This document shows, one piece after another, positions 45,790 to 54,314 of a stretch of 64,000 bases of DNA. How positions within the stretch are numbered: the first letter of the stretch is position 1; the number at the start of each line of letters is the position of its first letter. The stretch lies in contig NZ_BMSA01000002.1 of the NCBI RefSeq assembly GCF_014648915.1, positions 434,001-498,000 on the forward strand, given 5' to 3'. The position numbers and the translations under genes were made by a program. The notes under the pieces are model-generated. The model did no database searches. It saw nothing but the letters and a program-made list of their open reading frames with translations, and was not told where the DNA came from. Source of the stretch: Streptomyces phaeofaciens (lineage in GTDB: Bacteria > Actinomycetota > Actinomycetes > Streptomycetales > Streptomycetaceae).

Positions 45790-46014
45790 GCGCGGCCTGT
45801 GCACAGCTATTGACAGAAACCTCACAGGGCGGACCCCGAAACCTGCTCCGACAAGGCAAACAACGCGGAAAACCGGCCGTGTACACCCACTCGGACACGG
45901 CGGGACGGTACCGGTCGGACAGGTGCGACAGGTACCGTGGACCCGGCCCGGACCACGGAAGACATGAACTGACCACCGAGGGCCGAGGACCGCGGAGATC
46001 GCAAGGAGCTTCAG

Positions 46015-46455
46015 GTGTTCAATGACATAGGTGCGCTCGAGCTGGTGACGATCGTCGTCCTGGCCGTGCTCGTCTTCGGTCCGGACAAGCTCCCGAAGGT
46101 CATCCAGGACGTGATGCGCACGGTTCGGAAGATCCGTGAGTTCTCGGAGAGCGCCAAGGCGGACATCCGGTCGGAACTCGGCCCGGAGTTCAAGGACTTC
46201 GAGTTCGAGGATCTCAACCCCAAGACGTTCATCCGCAAGCAGCTGGACAACGACGAGCTGGGGCTCAAGGAGATCCGCAACGGCTTCGACCTGAAGAAGG
46301 AGATGGCCGAGGTCACCGACGCCGTCCACAGCCGTGACACCGAGGCCTCCTCCGGCTCGTCCGGCTCCTCGGAGGGCGGGCGGATCGACATGACGAAGAA
46401 GCCCGAGGACGCGGGCAAGGACGACCGCCCGCCGTTCGACGCGGACGCCACCTGA
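46015..46455 (+). CDS. tatB: Sec-independent protein translocase TatB
   Basis: A 146-aa protein starting at GTG with AAGGAG upstream. The N-terminal short helix IGALELVTIVVLAVLVFGPDKLPK is followed by the GPDKLP hinge and an amphipathic helix (VIQDVMRTVRKIREFSE), the TatB signature. The C-terminal 70 residues are charged and disordered. It forms part of the twin-arginine export complex. An exported Tat substrate, the lipoprotein at 10678, is also encoded here. The upstream 225 bp contain CGGTACC...GGTACCG arms near 45904-45936. Confidence 0.93.
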   Translation: MFNDIGALELVTIVVLAVLVFGPDKLPKVIQDVMRTVRKIREFSESAKADIRSELGPEFKDFEFEDLNPKTFIRKQLDNDELGLKEIRNGFDLKKEMAEVTDAVHSRDTEASSGSSGSSEGGRIDMTKKPEDAGKDDRPPFDADAT

Positions 46456-46728
46456 GCGACCCGGACCGCCGCGGCGGCCGTGCGGCTGCGGCCGTCTTCC
46501 GGAAGTCCTCCGGCCGTTCTTCGGCCGCTTCCCGTCCGTGCTCCGGCCTGCTTCGGGCCGCCTTTCGAGCGACCCCGACCGCCCCCAGGGCGACCCGTGC
46601 ACCGGGCGGCTTCCCCGTCGCCCGTGGCGGGGTGGCTATGCTGCCTGGTTGTTGTGCGGAGCGGACGAGTACGCCCGAAGGGGGGCGGGCCGGGCCACTC
46701 CGCCGAGAGCGAGGAGGCGTCCGGGCAC

Positions 46729-47388
46729 ATGGAGACGACGAGTCGGGCAGTCGAACAGGCGCCGGCCGCGGAGGGTGGACAACAGGTCCCCTCCGCCCGG
46801 CGTACGGTCGACGGCTACCTTGAGGCGCCCTTCCCCTGGTACGGCCTCGACGAGGCCTTCACGGGCGCGCGCTGGCTGATGCAGGTGGGAGCGGCGGCCG
46901 ACGGGGCCGTCGAGCACGGTTCCGTGGGGCACGGCGACGAGCCGTCCGTACGGCACGAGACGGCGGGCGAGGACCGCGGGCGGTTCGCGGTCGTGGTGAC
47001 CGTCGCCGCGAACCCGGTGCGGCGCAGCGCGGACGGCACCGGCCTGATGGAGGCCACCTCGGTGTCCTCCGCGGCCTGGCTGGCGGGGGTGGGCCTGCTG
47101 TCCTTCACCTGGCCGGGCCAGATGGACCACAGCCTGCGCGACGACTGGCTGGACCAGCAGACCGAGACCGCGTGGGTGCTGGCCGACGATCTGTCCGGGC
47201 CGGACTGGTCGACGCTGTCCCTGCCGGTCGACGGCGTGCCGACGCCGTTCCACTACCGGGAGTCCGAGTTCGGCTGGGTGCTGGCCGGCTCCACCGAGGG
47301 CGGCGTGCACCTGGGGGCGTACGGCAGGGGCATGAGCGCGTACGGGCTCGGCTTCTCCGTGATCAAGGACATCGCCGAGTACGCCTAG
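46729..47388 (+). CDS. Conserved protein of unknown function
   Basis: A 219-aa soluble acidic protein. Start at the ATG of METTSRAVEQ with GAGGAGG about 11 bases upstream; the frame remains open upstream without coding character. The body contains VDGYLEAPFPWYGLDEAFTGARWL near residue 30, a predicted beta-rich region (RFAVVVTVAANPV, GVGLLSFTWPGQM) and the C-terminal end LGFSVIKDIAEYA. No known motif was recognised. It lies between tatB and mrp, which it converges on. Confidence 0.75.
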   Translation: METTSRAVEQAPAAEGGQQVPSARRTVDGYLEAPFPWYGLDEAFTGARWLMQVGAAADGAVEHGSVGHGDEPSVRHETAGEDRGRFAVVVTVAANPVRRSADGTGLMEATSVSSAAWLAGVGLLSFTWPGQMDHSLRDDWLDQQTETAWVLADDLSGPDWSTLSLPVDGVPTPFHYRESEFGWVLAGSTEGGVHLGAYGRGMSAYGLGFSVIKDIAEYA

Positions 47389-47422
47389 GGGGCGTCCCGG
47401 GGACAGACCCCGGGCACGACGA

Positions 47423-47450
47423 AGGGTGCCCTCCCGGAGGTGGGCACCCT
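47423..47450. terminator. Bidirectional terminator before mrp
   Basis: AGGGTGCCC and GGGCACCCT are perfect 9-bp arms with a 10-base loop between the convergent unknown gene and mrp. Confidence 0.65.
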
Positions 47451-47479
47451 CATGGGCGTAGCGCCGGAGCGTGTTCTTC

Positions 47480-48613
47480 CTAGAACTTGTTCTTCGGGGT
47501 GATCCCCAGGGACAGTCCCGACAGGCCGCGCTGGCGGCCGCCCAGCTTGCCCGCGATCGCCCGCAGCGCGGAGCCCGCGGGGGAGTCGGGGTCGGTGAGG
47601 ACGACCGGCTTGCCCTCGTCGCCGCCCTCGCGCAGCCGGACGTCGATCGGGATGCTGCCGAGGACCGGGACGGTCGCGCCCGTCGTGCGGGTCAGGCCGT
47701 CGGCGACCGACTGGCCGCCGCCCGTGCCGAAGACGTCGACCATCTCGTCGCAGTGCGGGCAGGGCAGGCCGGACATGTTCTCGACCACACCGACGATCTT
47801 CTGGTGCGTCTGGACGGCGATGGAGCCCGCCCGCTCGGCGACCTCGGCCGCCGCCTGCTGGGGGGTCGTCACGACCAGGATCTCGGCGTTCGGGACCAGC
47901 TGGGCGACGGAGATCGCGATGTCGCCCGTGCCCGGCGGGAGGTCGAGCAGGAGGACGTCCAGGTCGCCCCAGTACACGTCCGCCAGGAACTGCTGGAGCG
48001 CGCGGTGGAGCATCGGGCCGCGCCAGACGACCGGGGCGTTGCCCGGGGTGAACATGCCGATGGAGATGACCTTCACGCCGTTCGCCGACGGCGGCATGAT
48101 CATGTTCTCGACCTGGGTGGGACGGCCGTCCGCGCCCAGCATCCGCGGCACGCTGTGGCCGTAGATGTCGGCGTCGACCACGCCCACCTTGAGGCCGTCG
48201 GCCGCCATCGCGGCGGCGAGGTTCACCGTCACCGACGACTTGCCGACGCCGCCCTTGCCGGACGCGACCGCGTAGACCCGGGTGAGGCTTCCGGGCTTGG
48301 CGAACGGGACCTCGCGCTCGGTCTGGCCGCCGCGCAGGGCGCTCGCCAGCTCCTTGCGCTGCTCGTCGCTCATGACGTCCAGCGTGACGTCGACGCGCGT
48401 GACGCCCTCGACCGCCTGGACCGCGTCGGTCACGCGCTGCGTGATCGTCTCGCGCATCGGGCAGCCGGAGACCGTCAGGTACACGGTGACCGCGACCGCT
48501 CCGTCCGCACCGATCTCCACCGACTTGACCATCCCGAGCTCGGTGATGGGCCGGTTGATCTCGGGGTCGTTCACCGTCGCCAGTGCCTCGCGCACCGCGT
48601 CTTCGCTAGCCAT
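47480..48613 (-). CDS. mrp: Mrp/NBP35-family Fe-S cluster carrier ATPase
   Basis: A 377-aa P-loop protein. The N-terminal 90 residues form a DUF59/MIP18 domain (ALATVNDPEINRPITELGMV, with SGCPM). The deviant Walker A is SGKGGVGKSS near residue 120, followed by VVDADIYGHS and LLLDLPPGTGD. The CxxC pair that carries the cluster is LPCPHC. It moves Fe-S clusters to target enzymes. It is minus strand, convergent with the tatB-linked gene, as in mycobacteria. Confidence 0.93.
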   Translation of the reverse strand: MASEDAVREALATVNDPEINRPITELGMVKSVEIGADGAVAVTVYLTVSGCPMRETITQRVTDAVQAVEGVTRVDVTLDVMSDEQRKELASALRGGQTEREVPFAKPGSLTRVYAVASGKGGVGKSSVTVNLAAAMAADGLKVGVVDADIYGHSVPRMLGADGRPTQVENMIMPPSANGVKVISIGMFTPGNAPVVWRGPMLHRALQQFLADVYWGDLDVLLLDLPPGTGDIAISVAQLVPNAEILVVTTPQQAAAEVAERAGSIAVQTHQKIVGVVENMSGLPCPHCDEMVDVFGTGGGQSVADGLTRTTGATVPVLGSIPIDVRLREGGDEGKPVVLTDPDSPAGSALRAIAGKLGGRQRGLSGLSLGITPKNKF

Positions 48614-48656
48614 AAGGACGATGGTACGGCGCCCACCGGGGCAAGCGGCCAGCCCC

Positions 48657-49259
48657 TCAGCGGTCGTCTGCGTCACGTCCCGACGACCGATCTGCCGGGA
48701 ATACGGTATGACCGCCGTGCCGCGGGTGGCCGTCCCGGCGTTCCTCCAGCTCCTTGAGCATGTCCTGGAGCTCGGAGCGGATCCAGTCGCGGGTGGCGAC
48801 CTCGCCGAGGCCCATCCGCAGGGCGGCGATCTCCCGGGTCAGGTACTCGGTGTCCGCGATGGACCGCTCGTTCTGCTTGCGGTCCTGTTCGAGGTTGACG
48901 CGGTCGCGGTCGTCCTGCCGGTTCTGCGCGAGCAGGATCAGGGGGGCCGCGTAGGACGCCTGGAGGGACAGCATCAGGGTCAGGAAGATGAACGGGTAGT
49001 TGTCGAACCGCAGGTCGCCCGGCGCGAAGACGTTCCACACCACCCACAGGATGATGACGATCGTCATCCAGACGATGAACCGCCCGGTGCCCAGGAACCG
49101 CGCGATGCGCTCCGACAGCCGGCCGAAGGCCTCCGGGTCCCATTCGGGCACCAGCCGGCGGCGCGGCGGGCGCGGCTGGTCGAGCCGGACGCGCGGGCGG
49201 CCGGTGGCCGTCGCGCCGGAGGGCGTCCGTTCGCGGGCGGTCTCGCGCTCAGGAGCCAT
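48657..49259 (-). CDS. DUF1003 membrane protein
   Basis: A 200-aa protein with a basic N-terminus, two membrane helices (FIVWMTIVIILWVVWNVF near 62 and YPFIFLTLMLSLQASYAAPLIL near 90) and the DUF1003 signature LAQNRQDDRDRVNLEQD. The C-terminus is a cytoplasmic coiled coil. Its start overlaps the stop of the MgtE-N/CBS gene by 11 bases. The role is unknown; the neighbours suggest divalent cation handling. Confidence 0.88.
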   Translation of the reverse strand: MAPERETARERTPSGATATGRPRVRLDQPRPPRRRLVPEWDPEAFGRLSERIARFLGTGRFIVWMTIVIILWVVWNVFAPGDLRFDNYPFIFLTLMLSLQASYAAPLILLAQNRQDDRDRVNLEQDRKQNERSIADTEYLTREIAALRMGLGEVATRDWIRSELQDMLKELEERRDGHPRHGGHTVFPADRSSGRDADDR

Positions 49260-50550
49260 GCGGAGCCACCTCCGCGCCGTCGGCGGTCTCCTCGTCCAGG
49301 TGGAACTCCGTCTCCCGCCAGTCCTCCGGCAGCATGTGGTCGAGGACGTCGTCCACGGTCACCGCGCCGAGCAGCGACCCCGCTTCGTCCACCACGGGCG
49401 CCGCGACCATGTCGTACGTGGCGAAGAACCCGGCGACGACCGGCAGCGCGGCCTCCGGGTCGAGCGCCTGGAGGTCGTCGTCGAGGACCGCGCTGACCAG
49501 CGTGTACGGCGGTTCGCGCAGCAGGCGCTGGAAGTGCACCGTGCCGAGGTACTTGCCGGTGGGTGTCTCGTCGGGCGGGCGGCAGACGTAGACCTGGGCG
49601 GCGAGGGCGGGGGAGAGATCGGGGTTGCGGACCCGCGCGAGGGCGTCGGCGACGGTCGCGTCGGGCCGCAGGACGATCGGCTCGGTCGTCATCAGACCGC
49701 CGGCCGTGTGCTCCTCGTAGGACATCAGGCGCCGCATGTCGGCCGCGTCCTCGGGCTGCATCAGGCTCAGCAGCCGTTCCTGGTCCGCCTCGGGCAGCTC
49801 GGCGAGCAGGTCGGCCGCGTCGTCGGGGTCCATGGCCTCCAGGACGTCCGCGGCGCGCTCCTCCTTCAGCTTGCCGAGGATCTCGATCTGGTCGTCCTCC
49901 GGCAGCTCTTCCAGGACATCGGCCAGCCGGTCGTCGTCGAGGGCGGCGGCGACCTCGGCGCGCCGCTTGGCGGACAGGTGGTGCAGCACGTTGGCGAGGT
50001 CGGCGGGGCGCAGCTGCTCGAAGGTGGCGAGCAGGCTCTCGGCGCCCTGTCCGTGCTCCTCCAGGGAGAACCCGGTGACCGCCGACCACTCGACGGTCAG
50101 CGTCTCGCCCCGCGCCCGGCGGAAGGCGCTCGCCCTCTTCCCCTTGCGCACGAAGACCCGGTCGATCTCCCAGTCCCGGCGGGCCGGCAGCTGCTGCACC
50201 GACAGGTCCAGCACGGTGACCTCCTCGCCGGTCTCGACGAGGGTGACCCGCAGGTCGAGCAGTTCGCCGAAGACGAGGCGCTCGGTGGGCCGCTGCTCGA
50301 AGCGGCGGACGTTGAACACGCCGGTGGCGATGACCTGGCCGGACTCGATGCTCGTGACGCGGGTCATGGGCAGGAAGATACGGCGCCGGGTGGACAGTTC
50401 GACGACGAGCCCGAGCAGCCGCGGTGGCCGACGGCCGACGCGCAGCATGGCGACCAGGTCCCGCACCCGGCCCACCTGATCGCCGTTCGGATCGAAGACG
50501 GGCACGCCGGAGAGGTGCGAGACGAAGATCCGGGGGACGCCGGCTGCCAT
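49249..50550 (-). CDS. PRC-barrel/MgtE N-domain/CBS protein without membrane part
   Basis: A 433-aa soluble protein. Residues 1-150 hold two PRC-barrel-like segments (FVSHLSGVPVFDPNGDQVGRVRDLV), the middle has an MgtE_N domain with repeated helical units (LANVLHHLSAKRRAEVAAALDDDR, VLEELPEDDQ, LLAELPEADQERLL), and the end has a CBS pair (TTEPIVLRPDATVADAL; APVVDEAGSLLGAVTVDDVLDHMLPEDW). MgtE's transmembrane part is missing, so it may be a Mg2+ or nucleotide sensor. It resembles M. tuberculosis Rv1232c in the same context and lies near corA. Confidence 0.87.
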   Translation of the reverse strand: MAAGVPRIFVSHLSGVPVFDPNGDQVGRVRDLVAMLRVGRRPPRLLGLVVELSTRRRIFLPMTRVTSIESGQVIATGVFNVRRFEQRPTERLVFGELLDLRVTLVETGEEVTVLDLSVQQLPARRDWEIDRVFVRKGKRASAFRRARGETLTVEWSAVTGFSLEEHGQGAESLLATFEQLRPADLANVLHHLSAKRRAEVAAALDDDRLADVLEELPEDDQIEILGKLKEERAADVLEAMDPDDAADLLAELPEADQERLLSLMQPEDAADMRRLMSYEEHTAGGLMTTEPIVLRPDATVADALARVRNPDLSPALAAQVYVCRPPDETPTGKYLGTVHFQRLLREPPYTLVSAVLDDDLQALDPEAALPVVAGFFATYDMVAAPVVDEAGSLLGAVTVDDVLDHMLPEDWRETEFHLDEETADGAEVAPHGS

Positions 50551-50755
50551 GGCTGTGGTTCCCTGCTTCCTTTTGCGTGCTGCGGTGCTGGGTTCCTTAT
50601 CCGGATTGCCCGCTCCTGCGGGCTTCAGGCTAGCCCGTCCCGATCGGATACGCCCTGGTGAGCGCTCCGGACGGACTGGCTCCGTTCGCGCTCCCGGACC
50701 CCGGTACGCTGCCGTACGCCGCTCAGCACACCCCCGCAGAAAGGCAGCCTTCTCT

Positions 50756-51508
50756 GTGACTGCGATTCCCCAGGGCCGTACCCGCCGGGCCGCGTTGGTG
50801 AGCACCTTGTGCGCACTGGTCGTGGGCCTGGGAGCGACGGGATGCAGCGAGGATCCGGACGCGGGGACGAACGGCGTGGGCAAACTGTCCGCGCAGGAGA
50901 TCCAGTCGAAGACGAGGAAGGCCGCCGGTTCCGTGGACGCCGTGCGGCTGGCGGGGACCGTGGTCACCAGCGGGAAGACGTACACGCTCGACATGCGGCT
51001 GAAGGCGGACGGCGGCACCGGGTCGGTGACCGCGGAGGGCAGCACCTTCCATCTGCTGCGGGTCGGCGAGGCGCTGTACCTGAAGGCCGACGCGGCGTTC
51101 TGGAAGCACGAGGACGGCGAGTCCGGCGACGCCGGCGCGGACAAGGCGGCCGCCGACAAGCTCGACGGCAAGTACGTGAAGGTGCCGACGGGGGACGCCT
51201 CGTACAAGAAGTTCAGCGGTTTCACGGACAAGGACCTCCTCCTCGACGGTCTGCTGACCCTGCACGGGTCGGTGAAGACGGACGGGCACCACGAGCAGTC
51301 CGGGGTGCGCACGATCCGTATCACCGGCGACGGCGGTTCCGGCGGCACGCTGGACGTCTCCCTGGAGGGCGAGCCGTACCCGCTGCGCCTGGTGCGCGGC
51401 GGCGGCGCGGGCACCCTCAGCTTCTCCTCCTGGGGCAAGGACTTCGCCCTGAAGGAGCCCGCCGAGGGCGAGACGGTGGACTACGGCAAGCAGCTGCCGA
51501 CGTCCTGA
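50756..51508 (+). CDS. Lipoprotein, LprG/LppX-like
   Basis: A 250-aa protein beginning at GTG (VTAIPQGRTRR) with a twin-basic N-terminus, a hydrophobic stretch and a lipobox with C near residue 30 (GATGCSED). The mature domain (VRLAGTVVTSGKTYTLDMRLKADG, GSVTAEGSTFHLLRVGEALYLKAD, YPLRLV) has the beta-strand pattern of the LppX/LprAFG family that binds lipids in mycobacteria. The similarity is at the pattern level only. It is divergent from the MgtE-N/CBS gene. Confidence 0.78.
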   Translation: MTAIPQGRTRRAALVSTLCALVVGLGATGCSEDPDAGTNGVGKLSAQEIQSKTRKAAGSVDAVRLAGTVVTSGKTYTLDMRLKADGGTGSVTAEGSTFHLLRVGEALYLKADAAFWKHEDGESGDAGADKAAADKLDGKYVKVPTGDASYKKFSGFTDKDLLLDGLLTLHGSVKTDGHHEQSGVRTIRITGDGGSGGTLDVSLEGEPYPLRLVRGGGAGTLSFSSWGKDFALKEPAEGETVDYGKQLPTS

Positions 51509-51554
51509 CCCACGGCCGTACCCAGCGACCTGGTCCGGACGAGGACGACAGGCC

Positions 51555-52070
51555 CTACCCGCGCCGTTTTCTCCTCAGGAGCAGCTTCGGCAGTCCCGCG
51601 GGCATCGGCCGGCGGGTCGTGGCCGGTGACGGCAGCGGGGCCGCGGCCAGGTCGCCGTCGGGCAGCGGCAGTACGCCCGGCACCGGCTCCAGCCGCACCA
51701 CCCGGCACTCGCGCGCCCAGCGCTCGGGCATGGCCTCGCCGTCGTGCGCGTTCAGCCGCTTGCCCTTCAGCTCGCCGACGGCCGCCTCCCACTGGGGGGA
51801 GCCGGGCGCGAGCTGGACGACCTTCGCGGTCCAGGCGACCAGCCGGCCGCCCTTGTCCTTGCTGCGCACGGTGACCTCGGCCGAGCCGCCGTCGGTCAGT
51901 CCGGGCAGCGGCTGCTCGCCGGGGCCGTCGCCGAGGACGCAGGCCGCGCCCTCGTGCCACACGTGCCACAGCACCCGCGCCGCCGGTTCCCCGGCGCCCC
52001 GGACCCAGATGAGGCCGGACTTCTTGGTGGCCTCCTCGACGAGGGCCTGGTCGAGCAGCTCGCTTGTCAT
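51555..52070 (-). CDS. Conserved hypothetical protein, possible split-barrel fold
   Basis: A 171-aa soluble protein starting MTSELLDQALVEEA. The sequence LIWVRGAGEPAARVLWHVWHEG, VLGDGPGEQPLPGL, AEVTVRSKDKGGRLVAWTAKV has the strand arrangement seen in FMN-binding split barrels, but no flavin motif is certain. The last 30 residues are Pro/Ala-rich and basic (KLLLRRKRRG). It lies 29 bases upstream of the corA stop on the same strand, so it may be part of the corA transcription unit. Confidence 0.7.
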   Translation of the reverse strand: MTSELLDQALVEEATKKSGLIWVRGAGEPAARVLWHVWHEGAACVLGDGPGEQPLPGLTDGGSAEVTVRSKDKGGRLVAWTAKVVQLAPGSPQWEAAVGELKGKRLNAHDGEAMPERWARECRVVRLEPVPGVLPLPDGDLAAAPLPSPATTRRPMPAGLPKLLLRRKRRG

Positions 52071-52099
52071 GCCGCCCAGCCTATCCAGGCGCCCTTCCT

Positions 52100-53230
52100 T
52101 CACAGCCAGCCGTTGCGCTTGAGCGTCCGGTGGATGCCGACACACATGCCCACCATCACCGACATGACCACGGGGTAGCCGAACTTCCAGTGCAGCTCCG
52201 GCATGTAGTCGAAGTTCATGCCGTAGACCCCGCACACCATCGTCGGTACGGCGATGATGGCCGCCCAGGACGTGATCTTGCGCATGTCCTCGTTCTGCGC
52301 GACGGAGGCCTGCGCGAGGTTGGCCTGGAGGATCGAGTTGAGGAGCTCGTCGAAGCCGATGACCTGCTCCTGGACGCGGGCCAGGTGGTCGGCCACGTCC
52401 CGGAAGTACTTCTGGATGTCGGGGTCGACCAGCCGCATCGGCCGCTCGCTCAGCAGCTGCATGGGGCGCAGCAGCGGGGAGACGGCCCGCTTGAACTCCA
52501 GCACCTCGCGCTTGAGCTGGTAGATCCGGCCGGCGTCGGTACCGCGCGGGGTGCCCTTGCGGCCCGGGGAGAAGACCTCGGTCTCCACCTCGTCGATGTC
52601 GTCCTGTACGGCGTCGGCGACCGCGATGTAGCCGTCGACGACATGGTCGGCGATGGCGTGCAGCACCGCGGAGGGGCCCTTGGCGAGCAGCTCCGGGTCG
52701 TCCTGGAGGCGGTGGCGCAGCGCGCGCAGCGAGCCCTGGCCGCCGTGCCGGACGGTGATGAAGAAGTCCTTGCCGGTGAAGCACATGACCTCACCGGTCT
52801 CCACGACCTCGCTGTTGGCGGTGAGCCGGTCGTGCTCGATGTAGTGGATCGTCTTGAAGACGGTGAAGAGGGAGTCGTCGTACCGCTCCAGCTTGGGGCG
52901 CTGGTGGGCCTGCACCGCGTCCTCCACGGCCAGCGGGTGCAGCCCGAACTCGCTCGCGATACCGGCGAATTCGGCCTCGGTCGGCTCGTGCAGCCCGATC
53001 CACACGAAACCGCCGTCGCGCCGCACCTGGCGCATGGCCTCCTGCGGGGTCAGCGGGTGCGTGAACTCCATGCGCGAGCCGCCCCGGTAGACGGCGCAGT
53101 CGACGACGGCCGACGGGGTCGCGGGGTCGCGGGTGGTGTCGTACGGGCCGGTGTCCATGCGGACGCCGCCCTTGCGCAGGGACGGACGGGCGGGACGGAC
53201 CACGGCTCGCAGGTCGCGGATCATCGACAT
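52100..53230 (-). CDS. corA: Magnesium/cobalt channel CorA
   Basis: A 376-aa protein whose start MSMIRDLRAV has AAGGAG 9 bases upstream. The cytoplasmic funnel (residues 60-300) precedes two C-terminal membrane helices. The selectivity signature is YGMNFDYMPEL between the helices, confirming the CorA family. It imports Mg2+ and Co2+ as a pentamer. The leader region of over 400 bases upstream is gene-free and is described separately. The same gene ends this conserved block in M. tuberculosis. Confidence 0.94.
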   Translation of the reverse strand: MSMIRDLRAVVRPARPSLRKGGVRMDTGPYDTTRDPATPSAVVDCAVYRGGSRMEFTHPLTPQEAMRQVRRDGGFVWIGLHEPTEAEFAGIASEFGLHPLAVEDAVQAHQRPKLERYDDSLFTVFKTIHYIEHDRLTANSEVVETGEVMCFTGKDFFITVRHGGQGSLRALRHRLQDDPELLAKGPSAVLHAIADHVVDGYIAVADAVQDDIDEVETEVFSPGRKGTPRGTDAGRIYQLKREVLEFKRAVSPLLRPMQLLSERPMRLVDPDIQKYFRDVADHLARVQEQVIGFDELLNSILQANLAQASVAQNEDMRKITSWAAIIAVPTMVCGVYGMNFDYMPELHWKFGYPVVMSVMVGMCVGIHRTLKRNGWL

Positions 53231-53699
53231 GGCAGGCTCCTTCGCGTCGGGCAACGAAAGGCCGTTGCGACGGGTGGAACTACCCGGAATGAGGACGTCC
53301 TGACTGCGGATGTTTGGCACGTCCACAAAGCGGGGAGCACCGCACCGTTGCGGTGGCGAACTTCGCTACTGATTCAGATCAGACAGATCAGGTAAAACGA
53401 AACGAAGTGCTCTTCCGCATTCCGAGTGAAGACGAGCGCGAGAGGTGGCGACCAGCCGGGGGCCCAGAAGCCGGAGCAGCTGTGTCAGCGGCGGGAAGAG
53501 CGAGTGGTACTGCACGGGTGACTTCGATCCATGACAGCCCCACCTCCTCCAGCCGGTCCCTCGTAAGGGAGTCCCATCGGCGTCGAGGCAAGATCGCGAC
53601 GCTTCTGCGTGCTGCCCCGAACCACCGGCCAAGAGTATCAGCCGACTGAAGTGTCAAGGCGCTGCTTTGCCCGGTACTGACGAGTTCTATGCTCGCGGC
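53231..53699. other. Long gene-free region upstream of corA, with a short minus-strand ORF
   Basis: About 470 bases with lower GC and no frame with Streptomyces-type codon use. On the minus strand a GGAGGAGG precedes an ATG at 53532 that opens a 15-codon frame (MDRSHPCSTTRSSRR) ending at 53485, about 255 bases before corA. This could be a leader peptide. The plus-strand side must also hold the promoter of the SUFU-like gene. No tRNA or recognised riboswitch was seen. Confidence 0.4.
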
Positions 53700-54284
53700 A
53701 TGGCTGATGTTCTTCCCCTTGTCGAGGCCCGGTTGCGCACCGCGCTGGGTGAGCCGGACGCCCGCGCGGCGGTCACGTTCCTGGGCACGGACCGCATCGA
53801 GGTGCTCCGCTTCCAGGAGGGCGACATCGTCCGCTACGCCACGCTCGGCATGTCCGCGCAGCCGATGGCGGATCCCACCGCGATGCTCGCCGACCCGGTC
53901 AAGGGGCCCCGCGCCGAGCTGGTCATCTCCGTCCGCGGCGGGCTCGCCGAGACCGACAAGGTGCTCCGCCCGCTCGCCGTCCTCGCCGCTTCCCCGCAGG
54001 TCGAGGGTGTGGTGGTGGCCCCCGGCGCCTCCCTCGACGTCGGTGGACCCCTGTGGCCGGGCGCCCCGTTCACCTCGGTGCTGGTCGCCGAGCCGGGCGG
54101 TCTGGTGGCGGACCTGGAGCTGGACGAGCCGCTCGACCCGGTCCGCTTCCTGCCGCTGCTGCCCATGACCCCGAACGAGGCCGCCTGGAAGCGGGTGCAC
54201 GGCGCCCAGGCCCTCCAGGAGCGGTGGCTGACGAACGGGACGGACCTGCGGGACCCGTCCCGGCGGTCCGTCCCGCTGGAGTGA
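53700..54284 (+). CDS. Suppressor-of-fused (SUFU)-like domain protein
   Basis: A 194-aa soluble protein starting at the ATG of MADVLPLVEARL. The pattern ELVISVRGGLAETDKVLRPLAVLAASP, VVVAPGASLDVGGPLWPGAPFTSVLV and FLPLLPMTPNEAAWKRVHGAQALQERW agrees with bacterial SUFU-domain proteins. These are often immunity proteins or unknowns. No toxin gene is adjacent. Confidence 0.75.
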   Translation: MADVLPLVEARLRTALGEPDARAAVTFLGTDRIEVLRFQEGDIVRYATLGMSAQPMADPTAMLADPVKGPRAELVISVRGGLAETDKVLRPLAVLAASPQVEGVVVAPGASLDVGGPLWPGAPFTSVLVAEPGGLVADLELDEPLDPVRFLPLLPMTPNEAAWKRVHGAQALQERWLTNGTDLRDPSRRSVPLE

Positions 54285-54314
54285 CTGATGTCACCAACCG
54301 GTGGCTGAAAACCG

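Noticed and set aside
45812..45817. TTGACA as a -35 box for tatB
   Set aside because: No suitable -10 sequence lies 16-19 bases downstream, and tatB starts about 200 bases away.
53231..53699. M-box Mg2+ riboswitch before corA
   Set aside because: I could not find the conserved core or the paired architecture expected for an M-box; only a short ORF with a ribosome binding site was seen.
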